64,000 bases of DNA from Clostridium_AF sediminicola. Lineage in GTDB: Bacteria > Bacillota > Clostridia > Clostridiales > Clostridiaceae. Position numbers and translations under genes: made by a program. Positions within the stretch are counted from its first letter, which is position 1. Every line of letters begins with the position of its first letter. The stretch is from positions 62,001-126,000 of the forward strand of contig NZ_BAABMF010000007.1 of the NCBI RefSeq assembly GCF_050402865.1, in the 5' to 3' direction. The notes under the pieces were generated by a model. That model was not told where the DNA came from and did no database searches. It saw nothing but the letters and a program-made list of their open reading frames with translations. Below are positions 43,603 through 52,012 of this stretch, one piece after another.

Positions 43603-44416
43603 TAAAATAATAAAAGAAGCTTTAATTGAGGATGGAATTTATGGAGACATTACAACACAAGCAATAATAACAGAGAACTCTACATGTAGTATAGATCTAA
43701 TTGTAAAGGAAAATGGGATAGTTGCAGGCATTGAAGTTTTTAAAAGAGTGTTTGATATAGTAGGTAATGTTGAAACAGCATTTTCTGTTAAAGATGGAGC
43801 TGAAGTAAAGAACGGTCACATTATATGCAAAGTCTCTGGATTAACTTGCAATATTTTAACTGGCGAAAGAGTTGCTTTGAATTTAATTCAGAGAATGAGT
43901 GGCATTGCCACCATATCAAACAAAATGGCATCACAGGTTAAACACACTAAAGCTAAAATTCTGGATACAAGGAAAACTACCCCTAATCTTAGAATTCTTG
44001 ATAAATATGCGGTAAGAGTTGGAGGTGCTTACAATCATAGATTTAATTTATCAGATGGTATAATGATAAAAGATAATCACATTAGTGCAGCAGGCGGTAT
44101 AAGAGAAGCAGTAAAAAAAGTTAAGGACAATACATCTTTTGTTAGGAAAATCGAAGTAGAGGTTGAAAGTTTAGAAGGAGTTTATGAAGCATTAGATGCT
44201 AAAGTTGATATTATAATGCTAGATAATATGGATATTGAAACAATGAAAAAAGCTGTAGAAATAATAGATGGAAGAGCAATTACAGAAGCTTCCGGGAATG
44301 TTACTATTGATTCTATAAAATCAATTGCAGAAACTGGAGTAGATTTTATCTCTTCTGGAATGTTAACTCATTCTGTAAAAGCACTTGATATTAGTATGAA
44401 AAATCTAGTATTATAG
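43583..44416 (+). CDS. nadC: Nicotinate-nucleotide pyrophosphorylase (carboxylating)
   Basis: NadC converts quinolinate and PRPP to nicotinate mononucleotide. The 277-residue protein has EDGIYGDITTQAI, NLIQRMSGIAT, LDTRKTTPNLRILDKYAVRVGGAYNHRFNLSDGIMIKDNH and EASGNVTIDSIKSIAETGVDFISSG. Its ATG lies inside the end of nadB after GGGGGAC. No terminator follows, so some read-through into the pan leader is possible. Confidence 0.97.
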   Translation: MNWLVVDKIIKEALIEDGIYGDITTQAIITENSTCSIDLIVKENGIVAGIEVFKRVFDIVGNVETAFSVKDGAEVKNGHIICKVSGLTCNILTGERVALNLIQRMSGIATISNKMASQVKHTKAKILDTRKTTPNLRILDKYAVRVGGAYNHRFNLSDGIMIKDNHISAAGGIREAVKKVKDNTSFVRKIEVEVESLEGVYEALDAKVDIIMLDNMDIETMKKAVEIIDGRAITEASGNVTIDSIKSIAETGVDFISSGMLTHSVKALDISMKNLVL

Positions 44417-44433
44417 TATGTATAGAGGAATTG

Positions 44434-44656
44434 TATAATACAGTAATCCCCAACACTCATACACCATTCATTACTTTTGAAATATACAAAGTGGTATATA
44501 TCGTAGGGTGATTGGATTAAAGTCTGATTATACAATGTTACTTTATTGGGTAGTATCCATTTGGAACTACACCTGAGGTCATTTTATAACTAATATTTTG
44601 CTCATATCATCAGAATGAGACAAGTAATAAATGTATCACTACTGAATACTTTTTTG
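44434..44656 (+). ncRNA. Structured leader of the pantothenate operon (candidate cis-regulatory RNA)
   Basis: After a TATAAT (44434-44439) without a clear -35, CATTCATTACTT (44465-44476) can pair with AAGTAATAAATG (44622-44633; 11 of 12), enclosing hairpins CAATGTTACTTTATTG (about 44533-44548), GGTAGT-ATCC...GGA-ACTAC (44549-44573) and CTCAT...ATGAG (44601-44619). This is a multi-branch fold just before the panG ribosome site. It shows no T-box or known aptamer core that I recognise. The pan RNA motif known from other pantothenate operons is one comparison to make. Confidence 0.45.
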
Positions 44657-44669
44657 GAGGTGATATATT

Positions 44670-45521
44670 ATAAATTTAAAAATCGGTTTTATAGGAGCAG
44701 GTAAAGTAGGCTTTTCTTTAGGAAAATATTTTTCTGTGAATAATATAATTATTACAGGTTATTTTAGCAGAAATTTCGAATCTGCTAAAGAAGCAGCAGT
44801 TTTTACTAATTCAAAAGCTTATAGCAATATAGAAGATTTAATTAAAGATTGTGATACCATATTTATTACTACTCCTGATGATAAAATTAATGAAGTATGG
44901 CAAAATATAAAAAATTATACTATTAAAGGGAAAATTATTTGTCACACAAGTGGCTCTTTTTCCTCAAAAATTTTTTCACAAATAAACCTCTCAGGTGCCT
45001 TCGGATACTCTATCCACCCAATTTTTCCATTTTCAGATAAATTTACTTCTCACTCAAAATTAAATAATGCGTATTTTTCTATTGAGGGACATAAAAAACA
45101 TATTGATTTTTTGAGAAAATTTTTTATGGATTTAGGTAATAAAGTTATCTCAATAGACAGTAACAAGAAACCTTTGTATCATTTAGCAAATGTAACTGTT
45201 TCAAATCTTGTATTATCTTTATTTGATATAGGATGTGATTATTTAAAACTTTGTGATGTGCCAAGGAAAGATGCAAAGGATGCCCTATTACCACTTATTT
45301 GTAGTAATATCCAAAATATTAAAGAAAATGATTTCATGGATGCATTAACTGGTCCCATCGAAAGAGGCGATGTTAATACAATCCAGAAACATATTAATGT
45401 TTTGAATGAAAATAATAAAGAATTATATAAAATTTTATCTTTAAATCTTTTGAAAATTGCTAAAGATAAAAATAAAGAAAGAGATTATTCTGAATTAGAA
45501 AAACTATTGGAGGAGAGCTAA
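44670..45521 (+). CDS. panG: Rossmann/DUF2520 protein, likely ketopantoate reductase PanG
   Basis: A 283-residue NAD(P)-binding Rossmann protein with a C-terminal DUF2520 domain. The family includes PanG, the alternative ketopantoate reductase, and this gene lies directly before panB, panC and panD with no panE in sight. The dinucleotide motif KIGFIGAGKVGFSLGKYF lies upstream of the first standard start (GTG at 44736) but in the same open frame, after an in-frame TGA at 44661. With GGAGG at 44656-44660 the start must be ATA (44670) or ATT (44667). Later features are IFITTPDDKINEVW and GPIERGDVNTI. Its TAA abuts the panB TTG. Confidence 0.82.
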   Translation: MNLKIGFIGAGKVGFSLGKYFSVNNIIITGYFSRNFESAKEAAVFTNSKAYSNIEDLIKDCDTIFITTPDDKINEVWQNIKNYTIKGKIICHTSGSFSSKIFSQINLSGAFGYSIHPIFPFSDKFTSHSKLNNAYFSIEGHKKHIDFLRKFFMDLGNKVISIDSNKKPLYHLANVTVSNLVLSLFDIGCDYLKLCDVPRKDAKDALLPLICSNIQNIKENDFMDALTGPIERGDVNTIQKHINVLNENNKELYKILSLNLLKIAKDKNKERDYSELEKLLEES

Positions 45522-46349
45522 TTGAAAAATAGTGTTGCTACATTTATTAAGGCAAAAGTTGATAACAATAAGCTTACAATGCTTACTGCATATGATTATT
45601 CCATGGCAAAACTAATTGATGAAGCTGGAATAAATGGTATATTAGTAGGTGATTCATTGGGCATGGTTTGTTTAGGTTATAAAGATACTCTTAGTGTAAC
45701 AATGGAAGATATTATACATCATACAAAAGCAGTTACAAGAGGTACAAAAAACGCTTTAATAGTTGCTGATATGCCATTTATGTCTTATCAGACTTCTGTT
45801 TATGATGCTGTGAAAAATGCCGGAAGATTAGTAAAAGAAGCAGGAGCTCAAGCAGTGAAACTTGAAGGTGGAGCTATAGTTTGTGATAAAATAAAAGCTA
45901 TTGTAGAAGCACAAATTCCTGTGATGGGTCATCTTGGTTTAACACCTCAATCAATTAACATTTTCGGAGGTTTCAAAGTACAGGGTAAAAATGAAAATGC
46001 TGCAAAAAAACTAATCCAAGATGCCAAGAAAATTGAAGAAGCAGGCGCATTTTCAATAGTTTTAGAATGCATACCTTCAGAATTGGCAAAATTAATTTCT
46101 GAAAAAGTTTCAATCCCTACAATAGGTATTGGAGCAGGATCAGATTGTAATGGTCAAATACTTGTGTATCAAGATATGCTAGGCATGTTTTCAGAATTTA
46201 CACCAAAGTTCGTTAAAAAGTTTGAGAATGTTGGTGAAATAATGAAAGAAGGTTTTAAAAGATATATTGAAGAAGTACAAGATAGAACTTTTCCTGGAGA
46301 AGAACATACTTTCAAAATAAATGAAGATATTCTAAACAAATTATATTAG
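45522..46349 (+). CDS. panB: 3-methyl-2-oxobutanoate hydroxymethyltransferase
   Basis: PanB makes ketopantoate from 2-oxoisovalerate and methylene-THF. The 275-residue protein has LTAYDYSMAKLIDEAGINGILVGDSLGMV, ADMPFMSYQ, EAGAQAVKLEGG, PVMGHLGLTPQS and TIGIGAGSDCNGQILVYQDMLG. The start is TTG directly after the panG stop, with AGGAGAG about 6 nt upstream inside panG, so translation is coupled. Confidence 0.96.
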   Translation: MKNSVATFIKAKVDNNKLTMLTAYDYSMAKLIDEAGINGILVGDSLGMVCLGYKDTLSVTMEDIIHHTKAVTRGTKNALIVADMPFMSYQTSVYDAVKNAGRLVKEAGAQAVKLEGGAIVCDKIKAIVEAQIPVMGHLGLTPQSINIFGGFKVQGKNENAAKKLIQDAKKIEEAGAFSIVLECIPSELAKLISEKVSIPTIGIGAGSDCNGQILVYQDMLGMFSEFTPKFVKKFENVGEIMKEGFKRYIEEVQDRTFPGEEHTFKINEDILNKLY

Positions 46350-46381
46350 TAAATAAGTATAAGAAGGAAAGGAGTACGAAT

Positions 46382-47239
46382 ATGAGTACAATAGAGATAT
46401 CAAAATCCATAGATGCCATTAGAACGAATGTTAAAGAATGGAGAAAAAGAGGACTATCCATTGGATTAGTTCCAACAATGGGATTTCTTCATGAAGGACA
46501 TAAAAGTTTAATTGATAGAGCAGTAGTTGAAAATGATAAAGTGATAGTTAGTATTTTTGTAAATCCAACTCAATTTGGCCCTAAAGAGGATTTAAATACT
46601 TATCCTAGAGCCATTGAAAATGATGTAGCATTATGTGAAGATTCAGGAGTTGCATTAATATTTAATCCTGAGCCAAAAGAAATGTATACTAATAACTATT
46701 CCACATATATAAACGTACAAGGACTCACAAGTGGTTTATGTGGAGCAAAAAGAGAAGGTCATTTTAGAGGTGTTTGTACTGTTGTTTCAAAACTTTTCAA
46801 TATTGTTAAACCCCATAAAGCTTACTTTGGAGAAAAAGATGCGCAGCAGCTCGCTGTTATAAAAAGAATGGTTGATGATTTAAATATTGATTTAGAGGTT
46901 ATTGGATGTCCTATCGTTAGAGAAAAAGATGGTCTTGCAATGAGCTCAAGAAATACATACCTGTCTTCTGAAGAAAGAAAGGCAGCTTTAGTACTGAATA
47001 AAAGCTTATCAAAAGCAAAACAATTATTAAAAGATGGAGAAAAAAACTCAAAAATAATTTTAAATACTATTGAATACGAAATTTCAAGTGAACCATTGTC
47101 AAAAATTGACTATATTGAAGTTGTAGACTCAAAAAACCTTCAACCTATAAGAGAAATAAAAGACTCAGTTCTTGTGGCTATAGCAGTATTTATTGGGAAA
47201 ACAAGACTTATTGATAATTTTACCTTTAATATAGAATAG
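46382..47239 (+). CDS. panC: Pantoate--beta-alanine ligase
   Basis: Pantothenate synthetase joins pantoate and beta-alanine with ATP. The 285-residue protein has the HIGH-like motif PTMGFLHEGHKSLIDRA, VNPTQFGPKEDLNTYPR, AYFGEKDAQQLAVIKRMV, and the KMSKS-like AMSSRNTYLS. Start ATG after AAAGGAG. It is followed by panD after 18 bp. Confidence 0.97.
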   Translation: MSTIEISKSIDAIRTNVKEWRKRGLSIGLVPTMGFLHEGHKSLIDRAVVENDKVIVSIFVNPTQFGPKEDLNTYPRAIENDVALCEDSGVALIFNPEPKEMYTNNYSTYINVQGLTSGLCGAKREGHFRGVCTVVSKLFNIVKPHKAYFGEKDAQQLAVIKRMVDDLNIDLEVIGCPIVREKDGLAMSSRNTYLSSEERKAALVLNKSLSKAKQLLKDGEKNSKIILNTIEYEISSEPLSKIDYIEVVDSKNLQPIREIKDSVLVAIAVFIGKTRLIDNFTFNIE

Positions 47240-47257
47240 ATAATGGAGGAATATCAC

Positions 47258-47653
47258 ATGGAAATTACAATGTTAAAATCTAAAATTCATAGGGCTGTTG
47301 TAACTCAAGCTGAATTACACTATGTAGGTAGTATTACGATAGCTAAAGATTTACTAGAAGCAGCTAATCTTTTAGAATATGAGAAAGTTGAGATTGTAAA
47401 TATAAATAACGGTCATAGAATACAAACATATACAATTGCCGGAGAACCTGGAAGTGGAATGATTTGTTTAAATGGAGCTGCTGCAAGGTGTGCTCATAAA
47501 GATGATAAAATTATTATTATGAGTTATACTCAAATGACTCTTGAAGAAGCTAAAGATCATAAGCCAAAAGTAGTATTTGTCAATGATGATAATTCAATAC
47601 AACAAGTATTTAATTATGAAAAACATGGTGAAATAAGTAACATGGTAAAGTAA
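47258..47653 (+). CDS. panD: Aspartate 1-decarboxylase precursor
   Basis: A pyruvoyl enzyme that makes beta-alanine from aspartate. The proenzyme self-cleaves at Gly24-Ser25 in HYVGSITIAKDLLEAANLL, giving a pyruvoyl group. The N-terminus MEITMLKSKIHRAVVTQAELHYVGS and the active-site NGAAARCAHKDDKIIIMSY are canonical. The ATG at 47258 is chosen because TGGAGGAA lies just upstream; an earlier in-frame ATG overlaps that ribosome site. The 131-residue length is normal. Confidence 0.97.
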   Translation: MEITMLKSKIHRAVVTQAELHYVGSITIAKDLLEAANLLEYEKVEIVNINNGHRIQTYTIAGEPGSGMICLNGAAARCAHKDDKIIIMSYTQMTLEEAKDHKPKVVFVNDDNSIQQVFNYEKHGEISNMVK

Positions 47654-47663
47654 TCAAACAACT

Positions 47664-47707
47664 AGGCTGTTTTAAAATAGAAGATATATTTTATTTTAAA
47701 ACAGCCT
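47664..47707. terminator. Terminator after the pan operon (bidirectional)
   Basis: AGGCTGTTTTAAAATA (47664-47679) pairs with TATTTTAAAACAGCCT (47692-47707). It serves panD on plus and the ABC ATPase gene on minus. Confidence 0.85.
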
Positions 47708-47713
47708 TTCTAT

Positions 47714-48499
47714 TTATTTTATATTGGACATAAGTAAGCTATATATCTCCGTTTTTAATTCTGAAAATTTAGAATTCTCTATTGAAAAAAGAGATCGTGG
47801 TCGTTCAAAAGGTACTATCACCTCTTGAATTATTTTTGCAGGCCTTTTGCTCATAACAACTATTCTATCTGAAAGAATCAAAGCCTCGTCAATATCATGT
47901 GTTACAAATAGTATCGTTGGTTTATAAATTTCCCATAAATCCATCAAGAGACTTTGCATTTCTAAACGAGTCTGGTAATCAAGTGCCGCAAAAGGTTCAT
48001 CCATTAACAATAAACTTGGTTTCATAACTAAAGCCCTTGCCAAAGCTACTCTTTGTTGCATACCACCTGATAATTGGTGTGGAAAATAGTATTTAAATTC
48101 TTTTAAATCTACTCTATTAATATATTCTTCAACCTTTTTTTGCCTTACTTCTTTGCTTACTTTTTTTATTTTAAGACCGTATTCAATATTCTTTTTTACA
48201 TTAAGCCAAGGAAATAAAGATGGTGATTGAAACACCATACCCATTGAGTCAAATAAAGATTCTTGTATTGACTGGTTTTTATAAATTACTGTACCAGAAT
48301 CAGCCTTTTCAAAACCTGCAACTATATTCAATAATGTAGATTTGCCACATCCACTTGGACCAATAATACCTACAATTTCACCTTTCCTAACATTCAACGA
48401 TACTGAATTTAGTGTACACATTTTTTCTCCAATACTTGGATTGATAAATGTTTTACTTACATCTTTAAATGAAAGTACTTTATGAAAATCATTATTCAT
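47714..48499 (-). CDS. ABC transporter ATPase, NitT/TauT type
   Basis: The ATP-binding subunit of a nitrate/sulfonate/taurine-type importer. In 261 residues it has Walker A GPSGCGKST, the Q-loop VFQSPSLFPWLNVKKN, signature LSGGMQQRVALARAL, Walker B LLLMDEPFAALD and H-loop FVTHDIDEA. The ATG at 48499 follows GGAGG by 8 nt and overlaps the permease gene end. The order SBP-permease-ATPase on one transcript with overlaps is that of SsuABC-like systems. Substrate: see the binding protein. Confidence 0.93.
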   Translation of the reverse strand: MNNDFHKVLSFKDVSKTFINPSIGEKMCTLNSVSLNVRKGEIVGIIGPSGCGKSTLLNIVAGFEKADSGTVIYKNQSIQESLFDSMGMVFQSPSLFPWLNVKKNIEYGLKIKKVSKEVRQKKVEEYINRVDLKEFKYYFPHQLSGGMQQRVALARALVMKPSLLLMDEPFAALDYQTRLEMQSLLMDLWEIYKPTILFVTHDIDEALILSDRIVVMSKRPAKIIQEVIVPFERPRSLFSIENSKFSELKTEIYSLLMSNIK

Positions 48500-49307
48500 T
48501 ATGGCATCCTCCAATAAATGGATTAATTCTTTTCATTAAAAGAACTAATATAATATCACTGACTCTTCCCCAAAATGCTATACAAAACATAGAAACCATA
48601 ATCATATCTACATGCCCCAACATTCTAGCATCCATCATAATAGCACCTAATCCCTTTGTCACTCCTGTAAGTTCACCTAATACTACATAGGCCCATGAAA
48701 TACCTAACCCAAGTCTTACTCCCGAAAATAAAGAGGACATTGATGCAGGTAAAACTACCGTACTAAAAAATTTAAATCCCCGTGCACCAAGTATTTTCGC
48801 TGCCCTAATTGTTTTAGTTGGAATAGTTCTAACTCCTTCTGAAACATTAACATATATAGGAAAAAATGATGCTAGAGCAATAAGAAAAATTGTAGTTCTA
48901 CCTCCAACACCAAACCAGACTATAGCAATTGGGAGCCATCCAATTCCTGGTATAGTTCTAATCAAATGAATTAATGGATCAATCAATCTATTCAACAAGG
49001 AAGATCTACCTGTCAATAGCCCTAAGGGTAACCCAAAACAAAATGCAATAGAAAAACCACCCAAAACTCTTCCAATACTAGCCACTGAATGAGTCAAAAA
49101 ATCCCCTGAATAAGGTGTCACTCCCGAAATTCCCCAAATAAAATCAACTAACACAATTATTAGGTGTTTTGGAGATGGTATTATATACTCTGGAAGATTA
49201 AAAATAGAAGTAGCTAACTGCCATAAAACAACAATTCCTGTAGGCAAAACTAACTTAATCCAATCTATAGATAAATTCCTCTTCTTAATCAAATCATTTC
49301 TTCTCAT
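48492..49307 (-). CDS. ABC transporter permease, NitT/TauT type
   Basis: A 271-residue inner-membrane permease with six hydrophobic segments and the EAA loop ASEGVRTIPTKTIRAAKILGARGFKFFSTVVLPASMSSLFSGVRLGLGISW, which docks on the ATPase. Typical stretches are IPSPKHLIIVLVDFIW and PLIHLIRTIPGIGWLPIAIVWFGVG. It overlaps the binding-protein gene by 14 nt and the ATPase gene by 8 nt. Confidence 0.93.
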   Translation of the reverse strand: MRRNDLIKKRNLSIDWIKLVLPTGIVVLWQLATSIFNLPEYIIPSPKHLIIVLVDFIWGISGVTPYSGDFLTHSVASIGRVLGGFSIAFCFGLPLGLLTGRSSLLNRLIDPLIHLIRTIPGIGWLPIAIVWFGVGGRTTIFLIALASFFPIYVNVSEGVRTIPTKTIRAAKILGARGFKFFSTVVLPASMSSLFSGVRLGLGISWAYVVLGELTGVTKGLGAIMMDARMLGHVDMIMVSMFCIAFWGRVSDIILVLLMKRINPFIGGCHNE

Positions 49308-50262
49308 TTTTTAATTCTTTCCTAGAGTATTCTATAAAACTTAAATTGAATAGTTCTTCAATATCTGGAACTTTAGAAATAACCCCTAATTGTTCCATAC
49401 GCTTAGCAAGATTTTTTGTTTGTTCTATCATTTCCTGATTAATTTCCCATGCTAAATCCATATTATCTACAGCTAGTTCCAACACTTTCTTATCAGTGCC
49501 AAATTCTTGCGCTTTATCTAACCAGTCTTTTCTGTTCCCTTTTAAATATTCAGTAGATTTTACATGTGCAGTGACCAGTTTTTTAATCTTTTCCCTATCC
49601 TTTTCAATTCTATCTTCTGTAGTAATCATTACAGCATTTATATATCCAATGCTTTCATCATAATATGGATAAGTTAATATTTGTCCATATTTTTCAGATA
49701 GTGCTATAGAAGGAGATGGTTCTCCACTACAAAAGGCATCTATATCTCCCCGTGCAAGGGCTTGTCCCATATCAAAGAAATCTATTCGCTTTAATTCTAC
49801 ATCTTTATCTGGATCAAGACCTACTCTTTCTAATGTTTCAAGTAAAAGTATATGATGCATTGTCCCAGGCACATATGCAATAACTTTTCCTTTTAAATCT
49901 TCTACTTTTTCAATATTGGAATCCTTACCTACTACAATAGCCGAACATTTATTACAAAGGCCACTGATTATCTTAATAGGTTCCCCTTTAGATGCAGCAA
50001 TTATTGCAGTTACCAAAGTTGTGCCACACATATCTAACTCTCCTGAAAGTAAAGCTGCCTTTTGATCTCCTGGATTTGTAAAAGGAAACACTTCAATATT
50101 ATCCTCTTCATCTAAAAACTGTTTATACGTAAAAGGCTGAATAGTTTGCGCTGTCTTCCAAGTCCCCACTTTAATATTATTTATATTGCTTTGTTTTTTA
50201 CTACACCCAGTAATAACTATAACCATGCAAAAAACTATTGCAATAAATCTTATCCTTCTCAT
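49294..50262 (-). CDS. ABC transporter substrate-binding lipoprotein
   Basis: A 322-residue lipoprotein with signal MRRIRFIAIVFCMVIVITGC (lipobox ITGC, Cys20). The NMT1/SsuA-type periplasmic-binding fold is shown by KVGTWKTAQTIQPFTYKQFL, LLSGELDMCGTTLVTAIIAASKGEPIKIISGLCNK, VEDLKGKVIAYVPGTMHHILLLETLERVGLDPDKDV and ARGDIDAFCSGEP. Such proteins bind sulfonates, nitrate, thiamine precursors or other small anions; the ligand is unknown. Upstream lies a radical-SAM gene, 137 bp away and probably in the same transcript. Confidence 0.88.
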   Translation of the reverse strand: MRRIRFIAIVFCMVIVITGCSKKQSNINNIKVGTWKTAQTIQPFTYKQFLDEEDNIEVFPFTNPGDQKAALLSGELDMCGTTLVTAIIAASKGEPIKIISGLCNKCSAIVVGKDSNIEKVEDLKGKVIAYVPGTMHHILLLETLERVGLDPDKDVELKRIDFFDMGQALARGDIDAFCSGEPSPSIALSEKYGQILTYPYYDESIGYINAVMITTEDRIEKDREKIKKLVTAHVKSTEYLKGNRKDWLDKAQEFGTDKKVLELAVDNMDLAWEINQEMIEQTKNLAKRMEQLGVISKVPDIEELFNLSFIEYSRKELKNEKK

Positions 50263-50398
50263 CTTTATTACTCCATTCTATAGACATACCTTACGTAAAC
50301 TTAATCTCTACATGTACAAAATCTTAGTTATCAATAAGGTTTGACATGTTTAGATTTATTGTTGAATTGGTATTTCTCTAATTTTAATATTAATTATG

Positions 50399-51376
50399 CT
50401 AATCTTCGTATCCTGCATTTTCAAACCATTTTTTTGCGGTTTTAACATCAAAACTTTGCCATTCTGAGTTTAAATTATTAGAATCCCTTGGAACTGCACC
50501 TACATCAACAACCACCACATTTGCTCCCCACTCCATTGCTAACTGAGATGGCGGATGTACACATATATCCGGTGCCAAATTTCCTGCTACAAGTCTTGTT
50601 ATAGCTACAATTTGAGCTAATCTTCTTTCTGGTAGTTGACCATGATGATAAAGTGGAGTTCCTGGTATTGGAATTCTTGACATGGCTCCTGAAAGTTTGG
50701 CTCCATGATTTAGTGCAGTTATAAACACATCTGCTATTTCCTCATTTGTGTGTTCAATCCCAATAGGCTCTACCAAATGAGCAAGATCCATATTAGTATT
50801 TTGAATAGCTTTTAAAGTTTTACATCTATTTTCCACTAAAAATGGGGTATCAACACCCTCATTCAATCTAACTGAATGATATACAATTTCAAATCCTGCT
50901 TGTGTTAGTAGTCTTGCTCTTTCATCATTAAACTCACCAGTATTTACAACAAGTTTATAATTACCTGGTACAGTTGAACGTATCTTTTTTGCTAATTCAC
51001 AAAGCCTATCAAAACCAAAAAATTCTGTAGTTCTAAGTGTTATCCAAAATGCACCTTCTGATGCAAATTTTCTCACAAAACTAATTACTTCATTATCAGA
51101 CCAAGTATAAGATTCTTTAGTAGCCGCCCACTTTTCTCCAAAAGAACAGAAGCTACAGTTCATAGAACATGGCTGATAGTCTACTCCAATAGAAGCCCAT
51201 ACTTTTCCTTTATTACTCACCACTTCTCTCGCTACATCTCTAGCACTTTCTCCTAACTTTTCAGCTTCTTTTGAATTTGGATCAATTTCCAATAACTTTA
51301 TAATACTGTATCTATCTAATACTTTCCCACTTAACGCATTTTCTTTTGCATATTGGATCAATTCTTCTGTATTCAA
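50399..51376 (-). CDS. Radical SAM enzyme, biotin-synthase-like
   Basis: A 325-residue radical-SAM protein. The 4Fe-4S/SAM motif is Cys70-xxx-Cys74-xx-Cys77 (DYQPCSMNCSFCSFGEKW). The TIM-barrel stretches KLVVNTGEFNDERARLLTQAGFEIVYHSVRLNEGVDT, HLVEPIGIEHTNEEIADVFITALNHGAKLSGAMSRIPIPGTPL and HPPSQLAMEWGANVVVVDVGAVPRD resemble the BioB-like class, without a BioB second-cluster signature I can identify. The TTG start is 7 nt after AAGGAGG. Sitting between a PadR regulator and an importer, it probably acts on the imported compound (inference). Substrate unknown. Confidence 0.85.
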   Translation of the reverse strand: MNTEELIQYAKENALSGKVLDRYSIIKLLEIDPNSKEAEKLGESARDVAREVVSNKGKVWASIGVDYQPCSMNCSFCSFGEKWAATKESYTWSDNEVISFVRKFASEGAFWITLRTTEFFGFDRLCELAKKIRSTVPGNYKLVVNTGEFNDERARLLTQAGFEIVYHSVRLNEGVDTPFLVENRCKTLKAIQNTNMDLAHLVEPIGIEHTNEEIADVFITALNHGAKLSGAMSRIPIPGTPLYHHGQLPERRLAQIVAITRLVAGNLAPDICVHPPSQLAMEWGANVVVVDVGAVPRDSNNLNSEWQSFDVKTAKKWFENAGYED

Positions 51377-51410
51377 TATAATGCCTCCTTCTTGTTACGT
51401 ATTTTATAGT

Positions 51411-51812
51411 TTACTCTTTATTGCATACATTTTTTGCGTCTTTTAATATAATATCTATTGTTTCTTTATATTGCTGTAAAGTATAAATCCATTGTTCCAA
51501 ACATTCTCTACCCACATTAGTAATGCTATATATTTTTTTCGCAGGCCCTGTACCTGACACATCCCATTTTGATATAACTAAATTTCTCTCTTCCAATGTC
51601 CGCAATGTACGATAAACTCCAGTACTGTCAGGAGTTTTTTGAGAAAATAAGTTCTTGTTCCCTAATTCCTCCATAATCCTATATCCATGCATCCCTTCTT
51701 CCACTTTTGCTAACATAGTTAAAAGAGTAGGTTGTATTAGTTTATCTAAATTATTACCTTTACACGAACACTTTTTCATGTCTGTTAGTAGACCTTGTCT
51801 GTTAGTAGACAT
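51411..51812 (-). CDS. PadR-family transcriptional regulator
   Basis: A 133-residue regulator with a PadR winged helix: IQPTLLTMLAKVEEGMHGYRIMEELGNKN, STGVYRTLRTLEERNLVISKWDVSGTGPAKKIYSITNVGRECLEQW. An extra N-terminal stretch MSTNRQGLLTDMKKCSCKGNN has a CSC motif that could bind metal or sense redox. The codons for MSTNRQGLLTDM come from a tandem repeat of TGTCTGTTAGTAGAC (minus-strand complement) at 51779-51810. Start ATG after GAGGTG. It heads the radical-SAM/ABC transcript and probably controls it. Confidence 0.88.
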   Translation of the reverse strand: MSTNRQGLLTDMKKCSCKGNNLDKLIQPTLLTMLAKVEEGMHGYRIMEELGNKNLFSQKTPDSTGVYRTLRTLEERNLVISKWDVSGTGPAKKIYSITNVGRECLEQWIYTLQQYKETIDIILKDAKNVCNKE

Positions 51813-51832
51813 AGTTAATCACCTCAATTTTT

Positions 51833-51861
51833 ATTCTACATACTGTTTTAAAAATTAACAA
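51833..51861 (-). promoter_or_regulatory. Promoter of the padR/radical-SAM/ABC operon
   Basis: On minus, -35 TTGTTA (51861-51856) and -10 TAGAAT (51838-51833) are 17 bp apart. The perfect palindrome TTTAACTGGTTAAA (51871-51884) lies just upstream of the -35 and may be an operator. Confidence 0.5.
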
Positions 51862-51947
51862 TACCTTGACTTTAACTGGTTAAAAATGTACAAAAAACAC
51901 AAATATTTTACTATTACTTAAATATAAACTACTTCATAAATTCATAA

Positions 51948-51996
51948 AAAAATAATCATATCTTATCATCATGGATGATAAGGTATGATTATTTTT
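51948..51996 (-). terminator. Terminator after the DUF89 gene
   Basis: AAAAATAATCATATCTTATC (start of the left arm, 51948-51970) pairs over 23 nt with 51974-51996 around an ATG loop. On minus it ends in TTATTTTTTTATG. Confidence 0.85.
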
Positions 51997-52012
51997 GTTA
52001 TCCTAGGGTTTT

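Noticed and set aside
44434..44656. T-box leader before the pan operon
   Set aside because: No AGGGTGGNACCGCG T-box sequence and no terminator/antiterminator pair before the first gene.
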